Assembly (NCBI GenBank): GCA_002385805.1
Contig: DGEF01000023.1
Span: 6,105 to 15,204, forward strand
Length of the DNA stretch: 9,100 bases
DNA from: Peptococcaceae bacterium UBA3933
Lineage (GTDB): Bacteria > Bacillota > Peptococcia > Peptococcales > BICA1-8
Direction: 5' to 3'
Shown here: one piece after another, positions 1-6,420 of the stretch
Layout of the letters: every line of letters starts with the position of its first letter
How positions within the stretch are numbered: the stretch's first letter is position 1
Position numbers and translations under genes: made by a program
The notes under the pieces: generated by a model
Databases searched by the model: none
Seen by the model: only the letters and a program-made list of their open reading frames with translations
What the model was told of the DNA's origin: nothing

Positions 1-1603
1 AGTGAAAAGAGTTACGGCTAATGAAATCATTGTTCAAAATGACGAAGGCGGTATTGATACATATAAACTTACGAAATTTGCCAGATCCAACCAAGGAACA
101 TGTATTAATCAAAAGCCTTTAGTTAAGAAAGGTCAGCGAGTGGAAAAAGGTGAGATTCTTGCCGACGGTCCTTCCACAGATAATGGTGAGTTGGCTTTAG
201 GCCGTAACGTACTGGTAGCGTTTATGACCTGGGAAGGGTATAACTACGAGGACGCTATTTTAATAAGTGAGAAACTGGTGAAAGAAGACCACTATACGTC
301 TATCCATATTGAAGAGTACGAGTGTGATGCCCGGGATACCAAGTTGGGTCCGGAAGAAATTACACGTGATATTCCCAATGTAGGGGAAGATGTTTTAAAG
401 AATTTAGATGAACGAGGAATAATCCGGGTTGGCGCCGAGGTAAGACCGGGAGATATTCTGGTAGGTAAGGTTACACCTAAAGGTGAAACAGAACTTACTG
501 CGGAAGAAAGGTTATTAAGAGCCATTTTTGGTGAAAAAGCCCGTGAAGTCAGGGATACTTCCTTAAGAGTGCCTCATGGGGAAGCAGGAATTGTAGTTGA
601 TGTAAAAGTGTTTACTCGGGAAAATGGTGATGAGTTGGCGCCTGGGGTTAATGAGATTGTGCGGGTTTATATCGCCCAAAAACGTAAGATTTCCCAGGGT
701 GATAAAATGGCGGGCCGTCATGGAAATAAAGGGGTAATTTCTAGGATTTTACCAGAAGAGGATATGCCCTTTTTACCTGACGGTACTCCTGTAGAAATTG
801 TTTTAAATCCTCTGGGGGTTCCCTCCCGGATGAATATAGGTCAGGTTTTAGAGACCCACTTAGGACTGGCGGCCAAGGCCTTAGGGCTATATATGGCTTC
901 TCCTGTCTTTGATGGGGCAGAGGAAAGAGATATTGCGGAGATGCTGGAAAAGGCAGGTTATGATCCCAGCGGCAAACTTCCCTTGAGGGACGGTCGCACC
1001 GGGGAATATTTTGATAACCCGGTTACTGTGGGTTATATGTATATGCTTAAATTAGCTCACTTAGTTGACGATAAAATTCATGCTCGTTCTACTGGTCCCT
1101 ATTCATTAGTAACGCAACAACCCTTAGGCGGTAAAGCTCAGTTTGGCGGTCAGCGGTTTGGTGAAATGGAGGTATGGGCTTTAGAAGCCTATGGAGCTGC
1201 CTATACATTACAGGAAATCTTAACGGTAAAATCCGACGATGTAGTGGGTCGTGTTAAGACATATGAAGCTATTGTTAAAGGTGAAAATATTCCTGAACCG
1301 GGAGTACCTGAATCCTTTAAGGTGCTTATCAAAGAACTACAAAGTCTCGCTTTAGATGTAAGAATTCTTTCCGAAGATGATGAGGAAATAGAAATCCTAG
1401 AGGTTGAGGAAGATATAGCAGAAACAGCTAAAGAATTAGGCTTAGAGATTCAGGGAGAAGAAGAAAAAGAAGACCAATCTTCTCCTGAAGATGTGGAAGA
1501 TGAGTCAGATGTAGAAGATGAGGATGAAGATATAGATTTCAATGACTTAAAAATAGATTTAGATGATGAGGAAATCGGAAAAGATGAGGATGACTTTATC
1601 TGA
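1..1603 (+). CDS. rpoB: DNA-directed RNA polymerase subunit beta, 3' part (5'-truncated by window edge)
   Basis: Beta subunit of RNA polymerase, which together with beta' forms the catalytic core. The reading frame is open from base 2 (532 complete codons plus stop), and the GTG at base 2 is an internal Val codon, not a start; roughly the first half of the protein, including the rifampicin-binding region, lies upstream. Numbering from the first visible codon, conserved elements are EGYNYEDAI (78-86), KRKISQGDKMAGRHGNKGV (227-245) and the C-terminal GGKAQFGGQRFGEMEVWALEAYGA (376-399). Lys227 and Lys235 correspond to the active-centre lysines K1065 and K1073 of E. coli. After the conserved C-terminal module the protein continues into a long acidic tail (about 458-533), described separately. 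It is followed after 59 nt by rpoC, the usual partner. Identity is certain; only the truncation limits the description. Confidence 0.98.
   Translation, partial: VKRVTANEIIVQNDEGGIDTYKLTKFARSNQGTCINQKPLVKKGQRVEKGEILADGPSTDNGELALGRNVLVAFMTWEGYNYEDAILISEKLVKEDHYTSIHIEEYECDARDTKLGPEEITRDIPNVGEDVLKNLDERGIIRVGAEVRPGDILVGKVTPKGETELTAEERLLRAIFGEKAREVRDTSLRVPHGEAGIVVDVKVFTRENGDELAPGVNEIVRVYIAQKRKISQGDKMAGRHGNKGVISRILPEEDMPFLPDGTPVEIVLNPLGVPSRMNIGQVLETHLGLAAKALGLYMASPVFDGAEERDIAEMLEKAGYDPSGKLPLRDGRTGEYFDNPVTVGYMYMLKLAHLVDDKIHARSTGPYSLVTQQPLGGKAQFGGQRFGEMEVWALEAYGAAYTLQEILTVKSDDVVGRVKTYEAIVKGENIPEPGVPESFKVLIKELQSLALDVRILSEDDEEIEILEVEEDIAETAKELGLEIQGEEEKEDQSSPEDVEDESDVEDEDEDIDFNDLKIDLDDEEIGKDEDDFI
1373..1600 (+). 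other. Acidic C-terminal tail of RpoB
   Basis: This segment encodes the last 76 residues of the beta subunit, beyond the conserved C-terminal anchor. By my count 41 of the 76 residues are Asp or Glu and only four are Lys, with no Arg. The densest part is the run EDESDVEDEDEDIDFNDLKI. The frame is unbroken and stops at TGA 1601-1603, so this is not a frameshift product. Low-complexity acidic beta tails occur in other Firmicutes, but their length and sequence vary. It is probably disordered, and its function is unknown to me. Confidence 0.85.
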
Positions 1604-1608
1604 TTAGA

Positions 1609-1637
1609 TTGACTGCTTAAATAAAAAGAAAAATTAT
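1609..1637 (+). promoter_or_regulatory. Possible weak promoter in the rpoB-rpoC gap
   Basis: TTGACT at 1609-1614 matches five of six bases of a SigA -35 box. With a 17-nt spacer the -10 position (1632-1637) reads AATTAT, four of six. There is no TG extension. The gap is AT-rich, so such a match could arise by chance. If real it would give rpoC some independent transcription. Confidence 0.2.
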
Positions 1638-1647
1638 ATGTTTAGGG

Positions 1648-1654
1648 AAGGGAG
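1648..1654 (+). promoter_or_regulatory. Ribosome binding site of rpoC supporting a TTG start
   Basis: AAGGGAG lies 8 nt before the TTG at 1663. This spacing, together with the family-typical N-terminus MLDVNNF that begins exactly there, decides for the TTG. The next in-frame ATG (residue 10) would cut off conserved residues. Confidence 0.75.
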
Positions 1655-1662
1655 CGAGGCCC

Positions 1663-4600
1663 TTGTTAGATGTTAATAATTTTGACCGAATGCGAATTGG
1701 TTTAGCTTCTCCGGAACAGATCCGTGCCTGGTCCAGTGGAGAGGTTAAAAAACCGGAGACTATTAATTATCGAACCTTAAAACCGGAACGGGAAGGGTTG
1801 TTTTGTGAAAAGATTTTCGGCCCGACTCGGGATTGGGAATGCCACTGTGGTAAATATAAAAGGGTTCGTTATAAAGGAATTATTTGTGATCGATGTGGTG
1901 TAGAAGTTACTCGCTCAAAGGTTAGAAGAGAACGTTTAGGACATATTGAATTGGCTGCACCCTGTTCCCATATCTGGTATTTTAAAGGCATACCCAGTCG
2001 CATGGGTTTAATCTTGGATATGTCTCCTAGGTCTTTGGAAAAAGTAATTTATTTTGTTTCATATATAGTGATTGACCCCGGTGATACACCTCTCATGAAG
2101 AAACAGTTGTTAACAGAGGCTGAATACCGGGAATATAAAGATAAATATGGCAACCGGTTTGAAGTAGGTATCGGTGCAGAAGCCATTAAAAAACTGTTGG
2201 AAGAGATTGATTTAGATAGCTTATATGCAGAATTACGTCAGGAAATCAAAGATACCACAGGGCAAAGGAAAATTAGAGCCATTCGCCGGTTGGAAGTAGT
2301 GGAGGCCTTTAAAAAGTCAGGCAACAAGCCTTCCTGGATGATCTTAGATGTATTACCGGTTATTCCGCCGGAACTAAGGCCTATGGTGCAGTTAGACGGT
2401 GGCCGGTTTGCTACCTCTGACTTAAATGATTTATATCGACGAGTTATTAACCGGAACAACCGTTTAAAAAGGCTGTTAGATTTAGGTGCACCGGATATAA
2501 TTGTTCGTAACGAAAAACGAATGCTTCAGGAAGCAGTAGATGCTTTAATCGATAACGGCCGGAGAGGCCGTCCCGTTACCGGACCGGGTAATCGTCCCCT
2601 TAAATCTTTAAGCGATATGCTTAAAGGAAAACAAGGCCGTTTTCGTCAAAACCTGCTAGGAAAAAGGGTGGATTATTCAGGTCGGTCGGTAATCGTAGTT
2701 GGCCCTGAACTTAAATTACACCAATGTGGTTTACCTAAAGAAATGGCCTTGGAATTGTTTAAACCTTTTGTTATGAAAAAACTGGTCAATGACGGCCATG
2801 CCCATAATATTAAAAGCGCTAAACGAATGGTGGAAAGGGTTAAAACTGAGGTCTGGGATGTATTGGAAGAGGTTATTAAAGAACATCCAGTTCTTTTAAA
2901 CAGGGCGCCTACCTTGCACCGTTTAGGGATTCAAGCTTTTGAACCTGTTTTAGTTGAAGGTAGAGCTATCCAGTTGCATCCTTTGGTTTGTACGGCCTAT
3001 AATGCTGACTTTGACGGTGACCAAATGGCCGTACACGTACCTTTATCGGCAGAGGCCCAGGCGGAAGCCAGGATTTTAATGCTGTCAGCTCATAATATAT
3101 TGAACCCTAAAGATGGGCGACCGGTTGTAACCCCCACTCAGGATATGGTACTAGGCTCCTATTATTTGACGGTAGCCAAACCTGGTGCCTTTGGGGAAGG
3201 AAAGGTCTTTAAAGATGAGGCAGAAGTGATAATGGCCTATGAGGCCAAAACTATCGACATACATGCCCCCATTAAGGTTCGCCTGCCTAATGGGGAGATG
3301 ATAACAACAACTGCCGGTAGGGTTATCTTTAATTCGGTTATTCCTCCGGAAATAAGAAATTATGGTGAAGTAGTCACGAAAAAAGTTTTAGGTAAAATTG
3401 TGGCTAAGTGTTACGATAAGTTCGGTTCTGCTGCTACCGCCAATATGTTAGACGGGATTAAAAAATTAGGCTTTAAATATTCTACTCAAGCGGGAATAAC
3501 TATTAGTGTTCGTGATATTGTGGTTCCTGAGGCTAAAAGGGATATCATATCCCAGTCAGAAACTACGGTAGAAAACATAGAACAAAAATTTAGAAGAGGC
3601 TTAATTACAGAAGAAGAGCGTTACCAGTTGATTATAGATGTTTGGAACAAAGCAACAGAAGCCGTTACCCAGTCTCTATTGGATAGCCTGGATCCCTTTA
3701 ATAATATCTACATGATGGCTAACTCCGGGGCCCGGGGTAATATTCAACAGATTCGTCAGTTGGCCGGGATGAGGGGCTTAATGGCTGACCCTTCCGGAAG
3801 AACTATCGAATTGCCTATTAAGGCGAACTTTAGAGAGGGTCTGACGGTTTTGGAATACTTTATTTCCACCCACGGTGCTCGTAAAGGTCTAGCCGATACT
3901 GCTTTAAGAACTGCTGACTCCGGTTACTTAACCAGACGTTTGGTAGACGTGGCTCAAGACGTAATTGTACGGGAAGATGACTGTGGTGTTCAGGAAGGTA
4001 TCGAAGTTGGGCCAATTAAAAACGGCAATGAGGTAATAGAAAAATTAGAAGAACGTATTGCGGGACGTTTCCCTGTTAAAGATGTAGTTCATCCCCAAAC
4101 GGGTGAAGTATTGGCCAGAGCCGATGAAATGATTACTGATGAACAGGCTGAGCTTATTGAAAAGGCCGGAATTGAAAAAGTAGAAATAAGAAGTGCTTTA
4201 ACCTGTAAAACCCGTTATGGCGTATGTCGTAAATGTTATGGACGTAATTTAGCTACCGGACATTTTGTAGATATAGGTGAGGCTGTAGGTATTATCGCCG
4301 CTCAATCCATTGGTGAGCCTGGTACACAATTAACAATGCGTACTTTCCATACCGGTGGAGTTGCCGGGGATGACATTACTCAAGGTTTGCCTCGGGTTGA
4401 AGAATTATTTGAAGCTAGGAAACCCAAAGGGCAGGCTATTATTGCTGAAACCAGCGGTATCGTTAAAATAAATGATACTAAAACACGCAAGGAAATAGAG
4501 ATTATTTCAGAAGGAACAGAGGTTAAGAGTTACCAGGTACCTTATGGTTCCAGAATTAAAGTAGTTGATGGGCAACAAGTTGAAGCAGGTGATGAGCTCA

Positions 4601-5124
4601 CAGAAGGATCTGTTAACCCTCATGATTTGTTGAAAATCAAAGGAGTGCGCGGTGTTCAGTCCTATCTTTTACATGAAGTGCAAAAAGTTTACCGCTTACA
4701 GGGTGTAGACATTAATGATAAACATATCGAAGTAATGATTAGACAGATGCTGCGCAAAGTTAAAGTAGAAGAAGCAGGGGATACGGATCTCTTACCTGGT
4801 GGTCTAGTGGATGTCTTTGAATTTGAAGATGAAAATAACAGAGTAATCGCCCAAGGGGGCGAACCGGCAAAAGCCAAACCGGTACTTTTGGGTATTACTA
4901 AAGCTTCGCTGGCTACCGATTCCTTCTTGTCTGCGGCCAGTTTCCAAGAAACAACCAGGGTACTAACAGAGGCGGCTATTAAAGGAAAAGTGGATCCTTT
5001 ATTAGGCTTGAAGGAAAACGTGATTATCGGTAAGCTTATTCCTGCCGGCACGGGTATGAGCAGATACAGGAATTTAAAAATCAGTACTATCGAGGATAAT
5101 ACCCAGGAACTAGCAGAATCCTAA
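1663..5124 (+). CDS. rpoC: DNA-directed RNA polymerase subunit beta'
   Basis: Beta' subunit, which carries the Mg-binding active site of RNA polymerase; 1153 residues, complete. Translation starts at a TTG preceded by AAGGGAG. Visible elements in order: the N-terminal zinc ribbon with Cys60, Cys62, Cys75 and Cys78; the catalytic NADFDGD (447-453) with Asp449, Asp451 and Asp453; the secondary-channel/F-loop side REGLTVLEYFISTHGARKG leading into the bridge helix (about 724-766); the second four-Cys site (Cys774, Cys848, Cys855, Cys858); and the trigger loop QLTMRTFHTGGVAGDDITQG (889-908) with Met892, Arg893 and His896. The C-terminal ASFQETTRVLTEAAIKGK is intact. From memory the B. subtilis protein is about 1199 residues; most of the difference here appears to lie between residues 530 and 580, where the chain is shorter. 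It is followed by a 65-nt gap with a strong promoter candidate and no visible terminator, so read-through into ybxF is likely. Confidence 0.99.
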   Translation: MLDVNNFDRMRIGLASPEQIRAWSSGEVKKPETINYRTLKPEREGLFCEKIFGPTRDWECHCGKYKRVRYKGIICDRCGVEVTRSKVRRERLGHIELAAPCSHIWYFKGIPSRMGLILDMSPRSLEKVIYFVSYIVIDPGDTPLMKKQLLTEAEYREYKDKYGNRFEVGIGAEAIKKLLEEIDLDSLYAELRQEIKDTTGQRKIRAIRRLEVVEAFKKSGNKPSWMILDVLPVIPPELRPMVQLDGGRFATSDLNDLYRRVINRNNRLKRLLDLGAPDIIVRNEKRMLQEAVDALIDNGRRGRPVTGPGNRPLKSLSDMLKGKQGRFRQNLLGKRVDYSGRSVIVVGPELKLHQCGLPKEMALELFKPFVMKKLVNDGHAHNIKSAKRMVERVKTEVWDVLEEVIKEHPVLLNRAPTLHRLGIQAFEPVLVEGRAIQLHPLVCTAYNADFDGDQMAVHVPLSAEAQAEARILMLSAHNILNPKDGRPVVTPTQDMVLGSYYLTVAKPGAFGEGKVFKDEAEVIMAYEAKTIDIHAPIKVRLPNGEMITTTAGRVIFNSVIPPEIRNYGEVVTKKVLGKIVAKCYDKFGSAATANMLDGIKKLGFKYSTQAGITISVRDIVVPEAKRDIISQSETTVENIEQKFRRGLITEEERYQLIIDVWNKATEAVTQSLLDSLDPFNNIYMMANSGARGNIQQIRQLAGMRGLMADPSGRTIELPIKANFREGLTVLEYFISTHGARKGLADTALRTADSGYLTRRLVDVAQDVIVREDDCGVQEGIEVGPIKNGNEVIEKLEERIAGRFPVKDVVHPQTGEVLARADEMITDEQAELIEKAGIEKVEIRSALTCKTRYGVCRKCYGRNLATGHFVDIGEAVGIIAAQSIGEPGTQLTMRTFHTGGVAGDDITQGLPRVEELFEARKPKGQAIIAETSGIVKINDTKTRKEIEIISEGTEVKSYQVPYGSRIKVVDGQQVEAGDELTEGSVNPHDLLKIKGVRGVQSYLLHEVQKVYRLQGVDINDKHIEVMIRQMLRKVKVEEAGDTDLLPGGLVDVFEFEDENNRVIAQGGEPAKAKPVLLGITKASLATDSFLSAASFQETTRVLTEAAIKGKVDPLLGLKENVIIGKLIPAGTGMSRYRNLKISTIEDNTQELAES

Positions 5125-5126
5125 TC

Positions 5127-5155
5127 TTGACAGTGAAAATATGTGGTGATAAAAT
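5127..5155 (+). promoter_or_regulatory. Near-consensus SigA promoter with extended -10, upstream of ybxF
   Basis: A perfect TTGACA lies at 5127-5132, directly after the rpoC stop codon. A 17-nt spacer follows, then TAAAAT at 5150-5155 (five of six). TG at 5147-5148 sits one base before the -10 box, forming an extended -10 element. Expected transcription start is near 5161-5163, giving a leader of about 28 nt before the GTG start. All three elements are well spaced, so this is the best promoter candidate in the window and would serve ybxF-rpsL-rpsG-fusA-tuf. Confidence 0.75.
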
Positions 5156-5178
5156 TATCGAGTGTGTGTACTAAGGCA

Positions 5179-5184
5179 GGGAGG
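5179..5184 (+). promoter_or_regulatory. Ribosome binding site of ybxF (two possible starts)
   Basis: GGGAGG lies 5 nt before GTG 5190 and 11 nt before the in-frame ATG 5196. Neither spacing is ideal. The site makes a start at one of the two codons certain but does not choose between them. Confidence 0.7.
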
Positions 5185-5189
5185 TTTTA

Positions 5190-5441
5190 GTGGCGATGAC
5201 AGAGTTGAAAAATCTACCTAAAGTTGTAGGTACTAAACAGACTACTAAAGCCTTGCAAAGGGAACAAGTTGCTGTTTTATATTTAGCTAAAGATGCTGAA
5301 AAAAGGATTACCGAACCTTTAGAAACTCTAGCCCTTGAAAAAGGCGTGCAAATCATTCGGGTTCCGACGATGAAAGAGTTAGGCAGAGCTTTTGGGATTG
5401 AAGTAGGTGCAGCTGCGGCTGCTATACTCAAAAATGATTAA
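5190..5441 (+). CDS. ybxF: L7Ae/L30e-family K-turn RNA-binding protein (YbxF-like)
   Basis: Small protein of 83 residues of the L7Ae/L30e/S12e/Gadd45 family. Its position between rpoC and rpsL and its length match B. subtilis YbxF (also called RplGB), a protein that binds kink-turn RNA and is associated with ribosomes. Family hallmarks are GTKQTTKAL (14-22), the RNA-contacting loop region; the central VAVLYLAKDA (27-36); and the C-terminal MKELGRAFGIEVGAAAAAI (61-79). No signal peptide or membrane segment is seen. The start could be GTG 5190 (MAMTEL) or ATG 5196 (MTEL); the difference is two residues. It is preceded by a strong promoter and followed by a terminator-like hairpin, so it may be made in excess over the downstream genes. 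Family assignment is firm; the exact role in this organism is inferred from YbxF. Confidence 0.93.
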   Translation: MAMTELKNLPKVVGTKQTTKALQREQVAVLYLAKDAEKRITEPLETLALEKGVQIIRVPTMKELGRAFGIEVGAAAAAILKND

Positions 5442-5492
5442 AGGTTAAAGAGTCGAGATTTTTAGCAAATCTCGGCTCAACAATTATTTTTT
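5430..5492 (+). terminator. Terminator-like hairpin (possible attenuator) between ybxF and rpsL
   Basis: GAGTCGAGATTT (5450-5461) and AAATCTCGGCTC (5467-5478) form a 12-bp stem with one G-U pair and a 5-nt loop. Six T's follow at 5487-5492, but only after a gap of 8 nt. The gap can be closed: 5444-5446 (GTT) pairs with 5479-5481 (AAC), and AAAAATGATT (5430-5439) pairs with AATTATTTTT (5482-5491) with one G-U. The result is one long hairpin with an A-tract on one side and a T-tract on the other, overlapping the ybxF stop codon. This fits an intrinsic, perhaps bidirectional, terminator. Because rpsL has no obvious promoter of its own, partial termination is more plausible than full termination. 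Confidence 0.6.
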
Positions 5493-5516
5493 ATGAGAAT
5501 TTCAGATGACTCCAGG

Positions 5517-5525
5517 AAGGAGGTG
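5517..5525 (+). promoter_or_regulatory. Ribosome binding site of rpsL, full anti-SD match
   Basis: AAGGAGGTG pairs along nine bases with the 3' end of a typical Firmicutes 16S rRNA. It ends 6 nt before the ATG at 5532 (8 nt counted from GGAGG). It is the strongest ribosome binding site in the window and fixes the rpsL start. Confidence 0.85.
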
Positions 5526-5531
5526 TAGGTT

Positions 5532-5912
5532 ATGCCAACAATTAGTCAGTTAATTAGAAAGGGCAGAAAAAGTTTACAAAAGAAATCAACCTCTCCTGCT
5601 TTAAAGGAAAATCCACAAAAGCGGGGGGTTTGTACTAGAGTTTATACAACTACACCTAAAAAACCTAACTCTGCTTTGCGTAAAGTAGCTAGGGTAAGAC
5701 TAACAAACGGTATCGAAGTAACTGCTTATATTCCTGGTATCGGACATAATTTGCAGGAACACTCTGTTGTCCTAGTAAGAGGTGGTAGGGTTAAAGACCT
5801 ACCTGGTGTGCGTTACCATTTAATCCGGGGAACTTTAGATGCCGCCGGTGTACAAAATCGTAGCCAGGCCCGTTCTAAATATGGGACAAAACGGCCCAAA
5901 GGTAAAAAATAA
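5532..5912 (+). CDS. rpsL: 30S ribosomal protein S12
   Basis: S12 sits at the interface of the small subunit and helps control decoding accuracy. The protein is 126 residues, close to the usual 124-140. PQKRGVCTRVYTTTPKKPNSALRK (28-51) and the GHNLQEHSVVLVRGGRVKDLPGVRYH region (71-96) are conserved. Lys43 and Lys88, the sites where streptomycin-resistance substitutions arise in other bacteria, are both Lys, so the wild-type, sensitive form is expected. Asp89 is the residue methylthiolated by RimO in E. coli. The lysine-rich C-terminus RPKGKK is typical. rpsG follows after 20 nt, so the two are surely co-transcribed. Confidence 0.99.
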   Translation: MPTISQLIRKGRKSLQKKSTSPALKENPQKRGVCTRVYTTTPKKPNSALRKVARVRLTNGIEVTAYIPGIGHNLQEHSVVLVRGGRVKDLPGVRYHLIRGTLDAAGVQNRSQARSKYGTKRPKGKK

Positions 5913-5932
5913 GCTGCGTAAGGGGGGAGAAC

Positions 5933-6403
5933 ATGCCTAGAAAAGGTCCTGTTCCAAAAAGGGATGTATTACCTGATCCCATTTATAATAGTAAAAAAGT
6001 TACCAAACTTATAAATCAGGTAATGCTTGATGGCAAGAAGAGTATTGCTGAAAGAATTGTTTATAATGCTTTTGATATAGTTAAGGAAAAAACAGGCAAA
6101 GAACCTTTAGAAGTTTTTGAAGAAGCTCTTAAAAACATTATGCCTGTTTTAGAAGTAAAAGCACGAAGAGTGGGCGGGGCCAACTATCAGGTACCGGTGG
6201 AAGTTAGGCCGGAACGTCGGCAGACACTGGGAATTCGTTGGTTGGTTGCTTATGCCCGAACTCGTGGCGAAAAAACTATGCAACAAAGATTAGCTGCTGA
6301 AATTATGGATGCTGCAAATAATACTGGTGCAGCTGTTAAGAAGAAGGAAGACACTCATAAAATGGCTGAAGCCAACAAAGCTTTTGCCCATTATCGGTGG
6401 TAA
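5933..6403 (+). CDS. rpsG: 30S ribosomal protein S7
   Basis: S7 is a primary 16S rRNA-binding protein that nucleates assembly of the small-subunit head and lies near the E site. Length is 156 residues, exactly the common bacterial length. Conserved stretches are MPRKGPVPKR (1-10), LEVKARRVGGANYQVPVEV (73-91), RWLVAYARTR (102-111) and the C-terminal HKMAEANKAFAHYRW (142-156). The start ATG has a G-rich ribosome binding site, AGGGGGG at 5921-5927, less regular than those of its neighbours. The 20-nt spacer to rpsL is much shorter than the E. coli spacer in which S7 binds to repress its own operon. fusA follows after 17 nt. Confidence 0.99.
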   Translation: MPRKGPVPKRDVLPDPIYNSKKVTKLINQVMLDGKKSIAERIVYNAFDIVKEKTGKEPLEVFEEALKNIMPVLEVKARRVGGANYQVPVEVRPERRQTLGIRWLVAYARTRGEKTMQQRLAAEIMDAANNTGAAVKKKEDTHKMAEANKAFAHYRW

Positions 6404-6406
6404 ATT

Positions 6407-6413
6407 AAGGAGG
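6407..6413 (+). promoter_or_regulatory. Ribosome binding site of fusA supporting a GTG start
   Basis: AAGGAGG ends 7 nt before GTG 6421. The spacing is optimal and the protein begins MARAFPLDKTRNIGI as in other EF-G proteins, so GTG is the start. Confidence 0.85.
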
Positions 6414-6420
6414 ATTTATT

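Noticed and set aside
2..4. GTG at base 2 as a gene start
   Set aside because: It is an internal Val codon of rpoB; the frame runs in from before the window and the conserved protein sequence has no boundary there.
292..525. Antisense open frame inside rpoB, and similar minus-strand frames inside rpoC, ybxF, fusA and tuf
   Set aside because: They lie wholly opposite well-conserved coding sequence, have no recognisable protein family and no ribosome binding site I can support; they are by-products of the sense codons.
5125..5189. Terminator after rpoC
   Set aside because: No inverted repeat with a T-run is visible in this gap; the sequence is instead explained by a promoter and a ribosome binding site.
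5430..5492. Kink-turn in the ybxF-rpsL hairpin as a binding site for YbxF
   Set aside because: A 3-nt bulge (AAA, 5447-5449) next to the main stem is suggestive, but it is followed by ordinary G-C and A-T pairs rather than the tandem G-A pairs that define a kink-turn.
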